Below the pieces are notes generated by a model that worked only from the letters and a program-made list of their open reading frames with translations, was not told the origin of the DNA and made no database searches. From positions 248,001-312,000 of the forward strand of contig ONGG01000001.1 in NCBI GenBank assembly GCA_900317305.1: a DNA stretch of 64,000 nucleotides, given 5' to 3'. Positions 62,354-64,000 of this stretch are shown here, in pieces. This DNA is from an uncultured Prevotellaceae bacterium. GTDB lineage: Bacteria > Bacteroidota > Bacteroidia > Bacteroidales > Bacteroidaceae. Each line of letters opens with the position of its first letter. Position 1 is the stretch's first letter. A program made the position numbers and the translations under genes.

Positions 62354-63367
62354 TTAGAAATGACGGTTGTGCACAATCACATAAATGATGATGGGGGCAC
62401 CGAGGAGTGGGGTGACGGCATTGAGCGGGATGACCCCATTCTCGCCCGGAAGATAGCATACGAGATTGCAGAGCAGGGCCACGGCAGCACCGGTGAGGAT
62501 GGTGGCGGGCAAAAGTTGGCGGTGGTTCTCGGTGGTGAGCAGCATGCGGGCGATATGGGGAACGGCAAGGCCGATGAACGACACCGGTCCGCAGAACGCG
62601 GTGGTCACGGCAGTGAGCAGTCCGGTCACGATGAGCAGCCAGTTGCGCACCCTGATGGTGTTGATGCCCAGGTTCTCGGCATACTGCTCGCCCAACAGCA
62701 GGGCGTTGAGGGGTTTGATGAGCAGGAGCGAAGCCCCGAGGGCCAGAAGGATGGAAATGGAGAAAAATGGGATGTTGGCCATGGTCACGCCACCGAAATT
62801 ACCCATCCCCCATACGGCATACGATTTGACACCTTCTTCGGTGGCGAAGAAATTGAGCAGCGAGATGACCGACGACGACACGAAGCCGATCATCACGCCG
62901 ATTATGAGCAGCATCACACTGTTTCTCACCATCGTCGAGAAGAGGAAAATCAGCATGGTCACGACCATTGCCCCGACAAAGGCCCCCACGATGATGGCCA
63001 TGAAACCCGTGGCCTGGAATATGCCCGAGGTAATCGAGCCGCCCATCAACAGCATCACCATGGCCACTCCCAGACTGGCACCGCCGCTGATACCGAAAAT
63101 CGAGGGGCCCGCCAGAGGATTCTTGAAGGCGGTCTGCAGCATCAGTCCGCTCACAGCCAGCGCTCCACCGCACAGACTGGCGGTGATGGCCTGGGGCAGA
63201 CGGGTCTCCATCACGATGTAGCGCCACGACGCTTTCTGGCTTTCGTCGCCCAGAAGTATGGAGAAGACATCGCTGGCCGGTATCTTGATCGAGCCTATCA
63301 GCAGGTTGAACACGAAGAGGATGACGATGGCCAGGATCATCAGTATGCAGTATCTCACGCCTTTCAT
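62354..63367 (-). CDS. FecCD/BtuC-family ABC transporter permease
   Basis: The 337-residue inner-membrane protein has ten predicted helices. Family motifs include RYIVMETRLPQAITASLCGG near 48, ISGGASLGVAMVMLLMG near 95, and GLAVPHIARMLLTTENHRQL near 268. It forms the membrane channel for iron-chelate or cobalamin uptake. The ATPase gene is not in this window; it may lie upstream or elsewhere. Confidence 0.92.
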   Translation of the reverse strand: MKGVRYCILMILAIVILFVFNLLIGSIKIPASDVFSILLGDESQKASWRYIVMETRLPQAITASLCGGALAVSGLMLQTAFKNPLAGPSIFGISGGASLGVAMVMLLMGGSITSGIFQATGFMAIIVGAFVGAMVVTMLIFLFSTMVRNSVMLLIIGVMIGFVSSSVISLLNFFATEEGVKSYAVWGMGNFGGVTMANIPFFSISILLALGASLLLIKPLNALLLGEQYAENLGINTIRVRNWLLIVTGLLTAVTTAFCGPVSFIGLAVPHIARMLLTTENHRQLLPATILTGAAVALLCNLVCYLPGENGVIPLNAVTPLLGAPIIIYVIVHNRHF

Positions 63368-63436
63368 CTTGATATGGGCTGTGTTGAATGGTTCCTATCG
63401 TTTATTTCCACAAGGTTGTGCCTATTGGGGGCTGGG

Positions 63437-64000
63437 TCATTCCGTTGCTACCGGGGTATAGTATTTCGGTTGTCCCAGTCCCAGTTCAGGATGGAGCAGA
63501 CAGATGTAGTCGCGCAGCAGGAAATCGGGACGGAACGGCACCTCCTCGAAGTATGTCACTTGCTGAGTGTCCACATACCAGGTGTTGTGTTCCTTGAAGG
63601 CTTTCATCTCCTTATATCCGGGATATTCGGAGGCAAGTCTCGAATAAGTCAGGCGGCCAGAACCGAAATGGTTGAAAATCCACACATCCGACTGTCCGGC
63701 CTTGTCGAGTACGGTCTCGAAAGTCATCGACAAACTGCCGCTGTGCTTGTCATCGGCCCAGGCATACCTGCCGTTGGCATCGGCTATCAACCGTCCCACC
63801 GAACTTTCACCACCTGCCACATACCAGGTAGAGCCAGTAAGTTTCTCGGTGATGATCGAGCGCTGTACCGTAGCCTTGCGGGCACTGTCTTTCAAGGCCA
63901 TGTACGACTGGTGCATCACATTGAAGAGCGAGTCGGCCACCTCTTCCTTGCCGAAGAGCATGCCATAGAGTCGCATCCACTCAGCACGGCCCAACGCCGA
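63437..64000 (-). CDS. Second ABC substrate-binding protein, 5' end outside the window
   Basis: The C-terminal 187 or so residues of another FecB-like binding protein: WMRLYGMLFGKEEVADSLFN, then STWYVAGGESSVGRLIADAN and WIFNHFGSGRLTYSRLASEY, ending FLLRDYICLLHPELG. It differs clearly from the protein at 61276-62334. It lies 69 bases upstream of the permease start on the same strand. Confidence 0.88.
   Translation of the reverse strand, partial: SALGRAEWMRLYGMLFGKEEVADSLFNVMHQSYMALKDSARKATVQRSIITEKLTGSTWYVAGGESSVGRLIADANGRYAWADDKHSGSLSMTFETVLDKAGQSDVWIFNHFGSGRLTYSRLASEYPGYKEMKAFKEHNTWYVDTQQVTYFEEVPFRPDFLLRDYICLLHPELGLGQPKYYTPVATE

Overview
The window looks like a chromosomal segment of a Bacteroidales bacterium, most likely of the Prevotella/Segatella type. 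The evidence is a short primary sigma factor without region 1.1, many -7 elements of the form TAnnTTTGC in front of genes with almost no Shine-Dalgarno sequence, families largely restricted to Bacteroidetes (DUF4421, DUF5686, PepSY-like, large TlpA-type thioredoxins), a short Por-like C-terminal tail, and many plant-polysaccharide enzymes. The genus is an inference; no rRNA is present.

Layout. 1-4172 (minus): a cut-off GH53 galactanase, a stand-alone M6-protease-type propeptide, a TPR protein, a radical SAM/SPASM enzyme, and a striking Tat-exported protein carrying twelve Cys-x5-Cys modules. 4405-7778: a decayed RAYT transposase, then four secreted proteins of unknown function. 7906-13872: DUF4421, a YqiA-like hydrolase, a PepSY-like protein, a very large TlpA-type thioredoxin, and a sugar acetyltransferase with a 38-residue zinc-ribbon protein. 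14074-16649: rtcB, divergent from a WYL regulator, with two matching inverted repeats between them. 16596-20663: a SUFU-like protein, a truncated TIM-barrel isomerase, and a CDF metal transporter with three small genes. 20823-25240: GH43, a frameshifted gene remnant, uxuB and uxuA. 25369-31973: rpsA, a DnaJ-like gene behind a textbook sigma-54 promoter, a NUC1 endonuclease and two secreted proteins. 32217-40858: a uronate operon (LacI regulator, altronate dehydratase, NhaC antiporter, unknown), a CE1-GH43 fusion enzyme and an esterase. 41048-48802: surface polysaccharide precursor genes (rfbC, ugd, glmS, DegT aminotransferase) with a trypsin-like lipoprotein and a beta-barrel protein. 48926-54540: a heparinase-like enzyme, a histidine phosphatase, small genes and tRNA-Val(CAC). 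54643-64000: DUF5686, rpoD, a second CDF, FKBP, EamA, and a metal-chelate or cobalamin ABC locus with two binding proteins and one permease.

The main metabolic theme is pectin, xylan and galactan use. GH53, GH43, CE1 and heparinase-like enzymes release sugars and uronates. UxuA, UxuB and UxaA feed both the glucuronate and galacturonate branches towards 2-keto-3-deoxygluconate.

The strongest candidate for an undescribed system is the repeat protein plus radical SAM enzyme at 2212-4172. Two promoters there, one in front of the repeat protein and one in front of the TPR gene, share a 21-base block at identical spacing. Other signals are the rtcB/WYL operators, the sigma-54 promoter, and several families of short dispersed repeats at gene ends: an 86-bp hairpin element, a microsatellite-linked core in four places, twin 28-bp hairpins, a 74-bp tandem repeat and a long inverted repeat.
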